Shown: positions 1 to 9,300 of the stretch, piece after piece
Layout of the letters: every line of letters begins with the position of its first letter
Position numbering within the stretch: position 1 is the first letter of the stretch
The notes under the pieces: generated by a model
What the model was told of the DNA's origin: nothing
Databases searched by the model: none
The model's input: the letters and a program-made list of their open reading frames with translations, nothing else
Position numbers and translations under genes: made by a program
Source of the DNA: Cardiobacterium valvarum
GTDB taxonomy: Bacteria > Pseudomonadota > Gammaproteobacteria > Cardiobacteriales > Cardiobacteriaceae
Direction: 5' to 3'
DNA: 64,000 nucleotides
Assembly: GCF_900460955.1 (NCBI RefSeq)
Contig: NZ_UFUW01000001.1
Location: 2,217,001-2,281,000, forward strand

Positions 1-1
1 T

Positions 2-1006
2 GCTCCGGCGGATTGGCTGACGACGCTGCGGCTGCCGGGGACGCTGGTGGCGCGCGAAGAAGTGCCGGTCAGCACCGCCTTGCAGGGGCAGCGCATCCTC
101 AGCGTCACTGTGGATGTGGGCGATCGGGTGCAGGCGGGGCAGGTGTTGGCGCGGCTGGAACACGTGAATGTGCAGGCACAGGTGCAGCAGGTGGAAGCGC
201 AGATTGCCCGCGCCAAGGCACAGTTGCAGGCGCAGGAGGCAACGGCGAAAGAAGCGGCGACGACCTTGCAGCGTTATAAACAGCTGGCCAGGGCCGGGGC
301 GGTGAGCAGGCAGACGCTTGATCAGCAGCAGGCGGCGATGCAGTCCGCCCGCGCGCAGGTACAGGCGGCGAAGGCCGAGATTACCCAGTTGCAGGCGCAG
401 TTGAAGGACAGCCGCAACCAGCGCGGCAAAGCGGAAGTCATCGCACCGGTGGCCGGGGTGGTGGCACGGCGCAATGCCGAAGCGGGGGCCCTGACCGGCG
501 CGGATGCGCTGTTTGCCATCATCAAGGACGACGCCGTCGAACTTGCCGCCGAGGTGAATGCCACGGATTTGGCGCGGCTGCGGCCGGGACAGACGGCGCT
601 GGTGCATTTGTCCGGCCAGGATACGGCGCTGCCCGGCACCGTGCGGCGACTGGATCCCGGCGTTGATGCGGCGACGCGGCTGGGCAAAGTGCGTATCAGC
701 GTCCGCGCCTCTGCACCGCTGCACAGCGGCGGCTATGGCGAAGCGCTGCTGGAACTGCCAGCCTACCAGGCAGCACTAACACTGCCGGAAACGGCGGTGG
801 CCTACGACCACGCGGGAGCTGCCTCCGTGTGGCTGGTGGATGATGACGGACAAGTATCGCGCCGCCCAGTAGAAACTGGCCGCAAACAGCAGGGGCGGGT
901 GGAAATCCGCACCGGACTGACTGCCGCCGAGCGCGTCATCCAGCGCGCCGGGGCATTTGTCAGCGAGGGCGACCGCGTCAGCCCGGTACCGGCCGGAGAC
1001 GCGTGA
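2..1006 (+). CDS. RND efflux periplasmic adaptor (membrane fusion protein), 5' end outside window
   Basis: Periplasmic adaptor that links an inner-membrane RND pump to an outer-membrane channel. The reading frame is open from base 2, so the true start, signal peptide and N-terminus lie upstream; an internal GTG at 47 is unlikely to be the start. Visible in order: a lipoyl/biotinyl-like half (GDRVQAGQVLARLE), a long Gln/Ala-rich alpha-hairpin coiled coil, the second lipoyl half (VIAPVAGVVARRNAEAGALT), and beta-barrel and membrane-proximal regions. It ends 1 nt before the pump gene, so the two are translationally coupled. The family is clear; the substrate cannot be told from sequence. Confidence 0.9.
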   Translation, partial: APADWLTTLRLPGTLVAREEVPVSTALQGQRILSVTVDVGDRVQAGQVLARLEHVNVQAQVQQVEAQIARAKAQLQAQEATAKEAATTLQRYKQLARAGAVSRQTLDQQQAAMQSARAQVQAAKAEITQLQAQLKDSRNQRGKAEVIAPVAGVVARRNAEAGALTGADALFAIIKDDAVELAAEVNATDLARLRPGQTALVHLSGQDTALPGTVRRLDPGVDAATRLGKVRISVRASAPLHSGGYGEALLELPAYQAALTLPETAVAYDHAGAASVWLVDDDGQVSRRPVETGRKQQGRVEIRTGLTAAERVIQRAGAFVSEGDRVSPVPAGDA

Positions 1007-1007
1007 A

Positions 1008-4000
1008 ATGCAGCTATCATCCTGGGCCATCCGTCGCCCCATCCCGACCATCGTCCTCTTCCTGCTCCTGTCCGTGCTGGGCGCGGTGTCCTTCCAGCGC
1101 CTGCCGGTCAATGCCAATCCGAACGTCAGCTTCCCCATCATCAACATCAGCATCAGCCGCAGCGGCGCCGCGCCGGACGAACTGGAAAACGCCGTCACCC
1201 GCCGCGTGGAAAGCGCCGTGGTAGGCATGGCGGGCGTGCGCCACATCACCTCGGAAATCAGCGACAGCCTCTCCACCACCACCGTAGAATTCCAACTGCA
1301 CGTCGATACCGACCGCGCCATGAACGACGTGCGCAACGCCATTGCACAAATCCGCGCCGACCTGCCCGCCGGCATCGACGAACCGCTCATCGAGCGGGTG
1401 GACGTCGAAGGCGGCGCGCTTGCCTACTACGCCCTCGAATCGCCGGACATGGACACGGCGGCACTGTCGTGGTTCATCGATGACACCGTCAGCCGCCGCC
1501 TGCTGGCCGTCTCCGGCGTGCAGCAAGTCACGCGCAGCGGCGGCAGCAAGCGGGAAATCACCGTCACCCTGCGCCCCGAACGCCTCGAATCCCTGGGCAT
1601 CAGCGCCGCGCAAATCAACAGCCAACTGGTGCAGACCAACGTCGATATCCCCGCCGGACGCCTCACCACCGACGACAGCGAACGCAGCCTGCGCGTACCG
1701 GGCAGCGCCGCCGATATCACCGCCCTCGCCGCTACCCCCATCGCCCTCAATGACGGCCGCCGCGTGCCCCTGGGCGAACTCGCCGACATCCGCGACGGCC
1801 ACGGCGAAATCCGCAGCCGCGCCCGCCTGAACGGGCGGGAAGTCGTCGGCTTCAGCGTTTACCGCAGCAAAGGCACCAGCGACACCGCCGTCGCCAGCGG
1901 CGTCGAACAAACCGTGGCCGCCCTGCAAGCCGAAAACCCGCACATCCGCATCCGCCAAGTACACAGCAGCGTGGACGCCACCCGCGAAAACTACCACACC
2001 GCCATCGACACCCTGATCGAAGGCGCAGTGCTCACCGTCCTCGTCGTTTACCTCTTCCTGCGCGACTGGCGCGCGACCCTTGTGGCCGCCATCGCCCTGC
2101 CGCTCTCCATCCTGCCTGCCTTCCTCGTCATGCAACTCAGCGGCTACACCCTGAACAGCGTCACCCTGCTCGGCCTGACCCTCGTCATCGGCATCCTGGT
2201 GGACGACGCCATCGTCGAAATCGAAAACATCGACAAACACCTCATGCTCGGCAAACGGCCCTACCAGGCCGCCATAGACGCCGCCGACGCCATTGGCTTC
2301 GCCGTCATCGCCATCACCGGCACCATCGTCGCCGTCTTCCTGCCCGTCAGCTTCACCGGCGGCATGATCGGCCAATACTTCAGCCAATTCGGCACCACCG
2401 TCTCCGCCGCCGTCCTCGCCTCACTCCTCACCGCGCGCCTCGCCACCCCCCTACTCGCCGCCTACCTGCTCGCACCGGCCGGCAGCAACCACCACCACAA
2501 ACCGCAAAGCTGCCTCATGCGCGCCTACCTGCGCTTACTCGAATGGACACTGCGCCACCGCAAAACCACCCTGAGCGCCGCCGCCCTCATCCTCGCCGCC
2601 TCCTGGCAACTCCTGCCACTCCTGCCCACCGGCTTCATGCCGCGCGCCGACACCGGCTTCAGCCAACTCAACATCAACCTGCCGCCGGGCAGCACCCTCG
2701 CCCAAACCGACGCCACCCTGCGCCACCTGAGCGACATCACCAACCGCTACCCCGCCGTCGCCCACACCTACACCATCGCCGGAACAGGCGGCGACACCGC
2801 CAAAGGCGAAATCCTCATCCGCCTGCGCCCCCACCAGGCGCGCACACAAAGCCTGCGCGCCTTCGAACAACAACTGCGCGACGACCTCGCCGCCATCCCC
2901 GACATCCGCTTCGCCTTCAAAAACGAAGAAGCCCAGCGCGACATCAACATCATCCTCACCGGCCAGGACCCCGCCGCCCTCAGCACAACCGCACACACCC
3001 TCAAACAACAAATACAAAACGTGGCAGGCATCGCCAACATCCAGACCAACGAACCCCTGCCGAAAACCGAACAGCGCGTGCGCCTCAACCCGCAAGAAGC
3101 CGCCCGCCTCGGCGTCACCCCGCAAGCCGTCGGCGACCTGCTCCGCCTCGCCACCCTCGGCAGCAGCGACAGCGAATCCGCCCGCCACAACCTGCATGAC
3201 CGGCAAATCACCATCCGCACCATCCTGCCCGAGAGCGTGCGCCGCGACCCGACACAACTACAAAACCTGCGCGTGCCTGCGGCAAACGGCAGCGTGCCGC
3301 TGCACACCATCGCCACCCTCTACACTGCGAGCGGCAGCGCCACCATCAGCCGCTTCGACCGCGAACGGCGCATCAGCGTCGAAGCCGACCTCAAAGACGG
3401 CTACACCATCGGCAGCGTGCTGGACGCCGTGAATACCCTGCCCATCATGCAAAACCTGCCTGCGGGCATCCATAACCCCGAATACGGCGACAGCGAATAC
3501 ATGAACGAAATGTTCGAACAATTCGGCCTGGCGATGGGCTTTGGCGTTCTGATGGTGTACCTCGTGCTCGTCCTGCTCTTCCGCGACATCCTCCAACCCG
3601 TCACCATCCTCACCGCCCTGCCGCTATCACTAGGCGGGGCGCTGGGCGCACTCCTCGCCTACGGCGCCGCGCTGGACCTCTCCTCCGTCATCGGCATCCT
3701 CATGCTGATGAGCATCGTCACCAAAAACAGCATCCTGCTGGTGGACTTCGTCATCGAAAACCGCCGCCACGGCATGCCGCGCGCGACCGCCCTCGTCCAG
3801 GCCGGAGCCGAACGGGCGCGCCCCATCATCATGACCACCATCGCCATGGTGGCGGGCATGGTGCCGGCAGTACTCGCCGGAGGCAGCGGCGCAGCCTTCC
3901 GCGCCCCGATGGCCGTCGCCGTCATCGGCGGCCTGATCGTTTCGACCGCCCTGAGCCTCATCTTTGTCCCCGTCACCTACAGCCTGCTGGACGACCTGCG

Positions 4001-4082
4001 CCACTGGCTCGCCCCACGCCTCGCCCGCCTGACCAGCGTCACCGCCGCTGACCGCGCCGCCGCAGAAGCGGCAGATGCGTAG
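1008..4082 (+). CDS. RND multidrug efflux pump permease (AcrB/MexB-like, HAE-1 type)
   Basis: Proton-driven inner-membrane efflux transporter of 1024 residues, the usual size for AcrB relatives. The start at 1008 follows the adaptor stop by 1 nt and gives the typical N-terminus MQLSSWAIRRPIPTIV leading into TM1. The proton-relay Asp pair is in TM4 (GILVDDAIVEIEN, about residues 399-400) and the conserved Lys is in TM10 (IVTKNSILLVDF, about residue 906). Two large periplasmic loops with PN/PC subdomains lie between the TM blocks. It forms an operon with the upstream adaptor; no outer-membrane factor follows, so the pump probably uses a TolC homologue encoded elsewhere. Drug range is unknown. 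Confidence 0.95.
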   Translation: MQLSSWAIRRPIPTIVLFLLLSVLGAVSFQRLPVNANPNVSFPIINISISRSGAAPDELENAVTRRVESAVVGMAGVRHITSEISDSLSTTTVEFQLHVDTDRAMNDVRNAIAQIRADLPAGIDEPLIERVDVEGGALAYYALESPDMDTAALSWFIDDTVSRRLLAVSGVQQVTRSGGSKREITVTLRPERLESLGISAAQINSQLVQTNVDIPAGRLTTDDSERSLRVPGSAADITALAATPIALNDGRRVPLGELADIRDGHGEIRSRARLNGREVVGFSVYRSKGTSDTAVASGVEQTVAALQAENPHIRIRQVHSSVDATRENYHTAIDTLIEGAVLTVLVVYLFLRDWRATLVAAIALPLSILPAFLVMQLSGYTLNSVTLLGLTLVIGILVDDAIVEIENIDKHLMLGKRPYQAAIDAADAIGFAVIAITGTIVAVFLPVSFTGGMIGQYFSQFGTTVSAAVLASLLTARLATPLLAAYLLAPAGSNHHHKPQSCLMRAYLRLLEWTLRHRKTTLSAAALILAASWQLLPLLPTGFMPRADTGFSQLNINLPPGSTLAQTDATLRHLSDITNRYPAVAHTYTIAGTGGDTAKGEILIRLRPHQARTQSLRAFEQQLRDDLAAIPDIRFAFKNEEAQRDINIILTGQDPAALSTTAHTLKQQIQNVAGIANIQTNEPLPKTEQRVRLNPQEAARLGVTPQAVGDLLRLATLGSSDSESARHNLHDRQITIRTILPESVRRDPTQLQNLRVPAANGSVPLHTIATLYTASGSATISRFDRERRISVEADLKDGYTIGSVLDAVNTLPIMQNLPAGIHNPEYGDSEYMNEMFEQFGLAMGFGVLMVYLVLVLLFRDILQPVTILTALPLSLGGALGALLAYGAALDLSSVIGILMLMSIVTKNSILLVDFVIENRRHGMPRATALVQAGAERARPIIMTTIAMVAGMVPAVLAGGSGAAFRAPMAVAVIGGLIVSTALSLIFVPVTYSLLDDLRHWLAPRLARLTSVTAADRAAAEAADA

Positions 4083-4106
4083 GAATAAGGGAAACATCCC
4101 GCAAAC

Positions 4107-4171
4107 CCAGCGTTTATCCCGCTTGGCGCCCTGCCCTTCCCACAAACCCAGTGTTTACCCCGCTTGGCACG
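4107..4171 (+). repeat. Two copies of the 25-bp 'TTTAYCCCGCTTGGC' repeat
   Basis: Two units, at 4107-4130 and 4148-4171, match the pattern CCAGYGTTTAYCCCGCTTGG that recurs at 22233-22293, 23179-23242, 24059-24158 and at the recD stop. Here they are separated by about 17 bp rather than in direct tandem. The core CCGCTTGGCGG is a short imperfect palindrome. Function unknown; the units sit between the convergent 3' ends of the pump gene and recD. Confidence 0.7.
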
Positions 4172-4231
4172 CGCCAAACCCCAAATCTTGCACGGAAAGG
4201 ATCCCTTCCCCCGCTTGCGGGGGACGGGACT

Positions 4232-4265
4232 CCCATGAAAAAAATGCTCGCATTTTTTTCATGGG
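4232..4265. terminator. Perfect inverted repeat, likely bidirectional terminator
   Basis: A 15-bp perfect stem with a CTCG loop: CCCATGAAAAAAATG pairs with CATTTTTTTCATGGG. The A/T tracts lie inside the stem, so a hairpin with a U-run forms on either strand. It lies between the convergent pump and recD genes, where a shared terminator is expected. A flanking GC-rich palindrome (CCCTTCCCCCGCTTGCGGGGG, one base longer at each side) adds further structure. Confidence 0.6.
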
Positions 4266-4307
4266 TACCCGGGAAGGTGGCCGCAGGCCGGAAGGGGGAA
4301 TACAAAA

Positions 4308-4330
4308 CCAGGATTTATCCCGCTTGGCGG
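4308..4330 (-). repeat. 25-bp repeat unit overlapping the recD stop codon
   Basis: A single copy of the 25-bp repeat (CCAGGATTTATCCCGCTTGG). Its TTTA supplies the recD TAA stop at 4315-4317, and its CCGCTTGGCGG encodes the last residues of RecD. The RecD C-terminus here is therefore derived from the repeat. Confidence 0.7.
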
Positions 4331-6348
4331 CTGAGGTGCCAGGCGAGGCCGGTGCTGCGTTGGGTCGGGGTGTCGGCGGCGTGGCTGAGGGTCGCGGCAT
4401 CGGCGTAGAGGTCAAGCGCGCCTTTGCTGCGGGTGATGCCGGTGTAGAGCAGTTCGCGGCTGAGCAGGCGTTCGCTGTGCGCGTCCAGGGCCAGCGCCAC
4501 GCGCGCATATTCGGAGCCTTGCGATTTGTGGATGGTGAGGGCATAAGCATCGGTGAGGTTTGCCGGATTGAGGCGGGCGAGCGGCACCGCCTCGCGGCCG
4601 GGCAGGTGCAGTTGCAGGCCGTGCGGGCTGTCGAGGCAGATGCCGGTATCGCCGTTGTAGAGTTGCTGGCGGTGGTCGTTGGCGAGGATCATCAGCGGCA
4701 GGCCGTGGTAGTGGTTGTGCGTGGTGTCTAGGTGGTGCGCGCGCTGGTGCATGAGGCGCAGCGCGGCGTTGATGCGCGCTGTGCCGAGCGCGCCGTGGTG
4801 TCCCGCGCAGAGGATGCGGTACTGGTCGTAGGCAGCGAGCAGTGTTTGCGGGTCGGCAGCGAGGTTTTGCAGCAGGGCGAGGTAGTCGCCATAGGGCACA
4901 AGGAGGTCGCGGTAGGTGTCGGCGCCGGGTGTGGGCTGCCAGTGGATGGCGGGTGTTTCTTGCGGTGTGTCGTACTGTTGTGCTTCGTCGCGGTGGGAAG
5001 GGGGGAAATCTGCCGTCATCGCTTCGAGCGCAGCAACAAGGCGCGCGCCGCGTGTCTCGCCGCTGCCGAGGATGGCAGCGAGCCGGCCGATACCGCTGTC
5101 AGCGGTGAAACGCGCGCTTTCGTGCAGGGTGATGCGATGCGCTTGCAGGGCGGGGTGATGGCTGAGGTCGTGCAGGATGGCGCCGGGTTCGACGGCGGCG
5201 AGCTGGTCGGCGTCGCCGAGGAGGATGAGGCGGGTGTCCGGGGCGGTGGCGGCAAAGAGGGCGGCGGCGAGTTCGAGCGGGAGCATGGAGGCTTCGTCGA
5301 TGATGATGTCGTCGTAGGGCAGATGGCGCGCGGCGTGGTATTGGGGAATGCCGTTCGTGCCGATGCCGAGCAGGCGGTGCAGGGTGCGGGCGCGGCCGGT
5401 GGCACGGCGGACGGCTTCTTGCGCAGCGGTGGGAAGTGCGGCGGTGGCGCGCGCCAGGCTTTCTTCCATGCGGTTTGCCGCTTTGCCGGTCGGCGCGGCA
5501 AGGGCAATGCGGCGTGCGGGGTGTTCGTGCAGTTCGGCCGCGATGAGGTGGGCAAGGGTGTGGGTTTTGCCGGTGCCGGGGCCGCCGTTGATGAGGGTGA
5601 GGCGGCACCGCCGGGCGAGGGCGACGGCGTGCTGTTGTTCCGGGCGCAGGTTGGGGTCGGCGGTGGGTGCTGCCGCATCGGCACTTTGTCCGTCTGTGGC
5701 AAGGCGCGCATGGATGGCGGCGGCGAGGCGGGCTTCGTTCTGGTAGTTGCGGTAGTACCAAAGGCGGTCACCATGCAGCACCAGCGGCGTGGGGCGGCTG
5801 CCGTCGCCGATGAGGCCATGCGCGGCGAGGGTTGCAAGGATGGCGGCGGTGATGGTATGGGTGGTTTGTTTTAACCCCCACCCCAACCCCTCCCCCATGG
5901 GGGGAGGGGCTTTTTCTGTGCCGCTATTTGCTAGGGAAGGAGCTTTTGCTGTGCCGCTGTCCGCCGGGGGAGGGGCTTTTACTGTGCCGCTATCTGCTAG
6001 GAAAGGGACTTTCGCTGTGCCGCTGTCCGCCGGAGGAGGGGCTTTTTCTGCGTCGCTATCTGCAAGGGAAGGAGCTTTTGCTGTGCCGCTGTCCGCCGGG
6101 GAAGGGGTTTTTTCTGCGCCGCTATCTGCTAGGGAAGGAGCTTTTGCTGTGCCGCTGTCCGCCGGGGGAGGGGTTTTGGTGCTGCTATCGGTTACGGGTG
6201 GGGCATTTGCTGCGGTGTTGTCTTTGAGGATGGTCAGGGTGTCGCCGTTTTCGTGTGCGTTTTGCAGGGCAGTGAGGAGGACGGCGAGGCTGTCGCCGTG
6301 TTCGGGGCAACCGTGCCGGGCGGCGAGGTAGTGGGCGAGTGCGTTCAT
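4315..6348 (-). CDS. recD: RecBCD enzyme subunit RecD (exodeoxyribonuclease V alpha)
   Basis: The 5'-3' helicase subunit of RecBCD, acting in double-strand break repair and degradation of linear DNA. It has 677 residues versus about 600 in E. coli. Walker A GGPGTGKT is at residues 255-262, Walker B-like IIIDEASML near 349-356, and TIHKSQGSEY near the C-terminus. The extra length is an insert at residues 52-158: nine copies of an 11-residue repeat (ADSGTAKAPSL type) followed by PPPMGEGLGWG, which reads like a translated intergenic palindrome. The insert falls in the N-terminal domain, the part that contacts RecC, before the ATPase. The start ATG overlaps the recB stop (ATGA). recC is not in the window. 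Confidence 0.93.
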   Translation of the reverse strand: MNALAHYLAARHGCPEHGDSLAVLLTALQNAHENGDTLTILKDNTAANAPPVTDSSTKTPPPADSGTAKAPSLADSGAEKTPSPADSGTAKAPSLADSDAEKAPPPADSGTAKVPFLADSGTVKAPPPADSGTAKAPSLANSGTEKAPPPMGEGLGWGLKQTTHTITAAILATLAAHGLIGDGSRPTPLVLHGDRLWYYRNYQNEARLAAAIHARLATDGQSADAAAPTADPNLRPEQQHAVALARRCRLTLINGGPGTGKTHTLAHLIAAELHEHPARRIALAAPTGKAANRMEESLARATAALPTAAQEAVRRATGRARTLHRLLGIGTNGIPQYHAARHLPYDDIIIDEASMLPLELAAALFAATAPDTRLILLGDADQLAAVEPGAILHDLSHHPALQAHRITLHESARFTADSGIGRLAAILGSGETRGARLVAALEAMTADFPPSHRDEAQQYDTPQETPAIHWQPTPGADTYRDLLVPYGDYLALLQNLAADPQTLLAAYDQYRILCAGHHGALGTARINAALRLMHQRAHHLDTTHNHYHGLPLMILANDHRQQLYNGDTGICLDSPHGLQLHLPGREAVPLARLNPANLTDAYALTIHKSQGSEYARVALALDAHSERLLSRELLYTGITRSKGALDLYADAATLSHAADTPTQRSTGLAWHLSRQAG
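5899..6195 (-). repeat. 33-bp minisatellite inside recD
   Basis: Eight clear tandem units of 33 bp (5899-6162) plus one degenerate unit (to 6195). They alternate between two variants, so the effective period is 66 bp. Each unit encodes 11 residues, such as ADSGTAKAPSL or ADSGAEKAPPP. Because 33 is a multiple of 3, copy-number change keeps recD in frame. Confidence 0.9.
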
Positions 6349-9300
6349 GCGGTTTGGCGCGGGTAGGGGTTCTGGTAGCCGAATTCGCGGTCAAGCGCGA
6401 GGATGAAGTCGGTCGGGTAGCGGTGGCCGAGACCGCCGTTTGCGCGGTCGGTGCTGTCCACGCCGCGCAGGTAGAGGTATTCGACGCCGCCGAGGTGGGT
6501 TTCGGGGTCGTAATCGGGCAGGCGTGTTTGCAGCAGGCGGTGCAGCGCCACCTGGTAGATGGCCGCTTGCAGCCAGTAGTGGTGGTCGTCCATCGCCTGT
6601 TTGAGCGCGGCGGCGTTGTAGGCGGCGGGGCTGTCGCCGAGGTGGTTCGATTTGTAGTCGAGGATGTAGTAGCGCCCGCCGTGCTGGTAGAGGTGGTCGA
6701 TTTCGCCGCGCAGGTAGCGGTAGTGTTTGTGGTTTTTTTTGAGGCCGAGGGGGAGGCCGCAGGCGGTGAAGAGGGCGTCAATGCGGTCGATGTTGGCCGG
6801 ATCGCGGTCGTCGAGGGCGAGGCTGAAGCTGTATTCGCTGCGGTGGGCGCCGCGTTTGCTTGCCGCGAGGCTGATGCCGCTTTGCGGGCACTGCGCGGCG
6901 TAGATGTCCGCCAGCCATTGTTCGCAGGCGCTGAGGCCGGCGTCATCCAGCGGGATTTGCCATTCGGCGGCGTGGCGGCTGAGGGTTTGCCGCCAGTCGG
7001 CGCGGCGGTCGCCGTGGGTGTGTTCGAGGATGGCGTGCAGGTAGCTTCCCGCCGCCGGGCCGCGCGGGAAGGTGTAGCGGATGTCGGCGTCGTCGGGGGG
7101 GGGCTCCGCTGCGTTGTCGCGGGGTTCGGCAACGGCGTAGTCGGCGAGGTCGATGGCGGTGTGGTTGTCGGTGTCGCGGCTGAGGGCGGTGAAGCTGGTG
7201 CGCTGCCAGCCGTAGTAGTGTTTGCGCGGCCAGGGTTCGGCTTCGCTGTTTGGCGCGGCGGCGGGTGTTTCTGCGACGGCGGCAGGCAGGACGCGTTCGT
7301 GCTGGCTGAGGCTGACGCCTTCCGGCAGGATTTGGCTGTGCGGGCTTTCTGTCTGGCTTTGGTAGAGGGCTTCGCTGGGTTTGGCGGGGCTTTTATGGCG
7401 TTTGGCGATGATGAGCAGGTCTTCGGCGCGGGTGATGCCGACGTAGTGCAGGCGGCGGTTTTCTTCGTCTTCGTGGCGTTCGTTTTCTGTTTTGGCGGCG
7501 CCTTCGGGTTTGCACGGGCTGAGGCTGAGGCGGTCGCCGTCGCGCACGGGGTAGAGGCGGACGCCGCTGTCGCGGTTGCCGCCTTTGCCGCTGCCGCCAG
7601 GAGCGAGGATGACGATGGGCGCTTGCAGGCCTTTGGCTTTGTGGATGGTGAGGAGTTGTACGGCATTTGTGCCGGGCAGCGGCGGCACGGTGGCCCAGTC
7701 GGCCTGGGGCGGGTCGGCGAGTTGGCGTTGCCACCAGCGGCTGTAATGGGCGGGGTTTTGTTCGGGCGGGCGTTCGGCGAGCAGTTGCTGGATGTGGCGC
7801 AGGTCGAGGAGGTGGCGGTGGTTGTCGGGGTAGGGGGCGGCGGCGAGGGTTTGCCAGATGCTGTGTTTGGGGTGGTCAAGCAGCGGGGTGAGGGCAGCGA
7901 GCAGGCCGCCGCTTTGCCATTGGGCGCGGGCGCGGTTCAGGGCGGCGCGCAGGTCGGCGAGGGTGTATTCGTCTGCTGCTGCTTCGTTTTCGCCTTGTTC
8001 GATGGCGGCGAGGTGATCGAGGTCGGCCTGGGTTTTGTTGTAGTAGGGGCCGGAGAGGAGGCGGTTGTGGTGGGCGCTGTTTTCGGGGTCGCGGATGGCG
8101 GCGAGCAGGTCGGCAAAGGCGCGGGCGACGCTGCCGGTAAAGAGGTTTTGTTCGTGCTGGAGTTCGCTGTCGATGCCGTGCCGGTGCAGTTTTTGTTGCA
8201 GGGTGACGAGGCCGTTGTTGCTGCGCATGAGGATTTGGATGTCGCGCGGGCGGATGCGGCTCAGGCTGCCGTCGTCGTTGCGCCGCGCGTAGGGTGAGGT
8301 TGCGGCGAGGAGTTGTGCGGTGAGGGCGGCGATTTTGTCGGTTTCTTCGTCCTGGTTCTGGCCGCTGTCCATCCAGATGAGGGGGGCAGCGATGGGGTTG
8401 CCGTGGTGGTCAACGATGCGGTTTTTCAGGTTGGCGGCGCTGGCGGGGTGGTAGTGGATGTTGTCGCCGAGGCGGTCGTTGTTGTGATGGGTGTAGTGTT
8501 CGTTGTGCGCGGCGATGAGGTTGGCGGCGCTGCGGTGGTTGGTGAGGAGCTGGTGGCGGTCGGCGGGGGCGATGTGCTGTTTGAGGCGGTTGTAGTTGGC
8601 GACGTCGCCACCGCGAAAGCCGTAGATGGCCTGTTTGGGGTCGCCGACGAGGAGGAGGAAGCTGCGTGGCGGCGCGGTGTCGTCGCGCAGGTAGGTGTTT
8701 TCGAGCAGGCGCGCCTGGTCGTGGTTGAGGTCCTGGGATTCGTCCACCAGCATGACGGGGTAGCGGTGGGTGAGGTAGCGGGCGAGTGCGGCACCGTGCG
8801 GGCCTTCCAGGGCGCGGTTCAGGCGGGTGATTTTGTCGTTGAAGGTGGTTTCGCCGCGTTGTTCGCGGGCGGCGGGCAGTTCGGCACGGACGGCGGTGAT
8901 AAGGGCGGCGGTCGCAGCGGCATCGAGGGTGTCGTGGTCGTGCTGGTGGGCAAGGGCGGCGCGCAGCAGGGTGGTGAGCGGGTGGTCGTGGTAGCGGGCG
9001 GCGAGGGCGTCGTGGCCTTTGTTGAATTTGGGGTCGAGGATGCCGGCTGCGAGGGCGGTGCTGGCATCGTCCAGCGGGCGGTTGTCGCGCAGTTGGGCGA
9101 TAAGCGCGGGCAGGGCGGCGCGGTGTTTTTTCCAGGCGGCGTCTTTGCGGGTGGCGGCGAGGAGTGCGTCGCTGTCGGTGAGTGTCTGCCAGTCGGCGAT
9201 GAGGGTGGGGTCGAGGTCGCTCAGGGCGGCACGGGCAGCGGCGCTGTCGGCTGCGTCCGGCGGGGCGACGGGGGTGATGGCGGCTTCGTTGTAGCGGGTC

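Noticed and set aside
1017..2387. Long open frame opposite the RND pump gene (456 residues)
   Set aside because: It is a shadow of GC-rich codon bias; the translation is Gly/Asp/Val-rich with no family resemblance and the pump frame is clearly the real one.
4732..5874. Long plus-strand frame opposite recD
   Set aside because: Shadow frame; RecD motifs on the minus strand account for the sequence.
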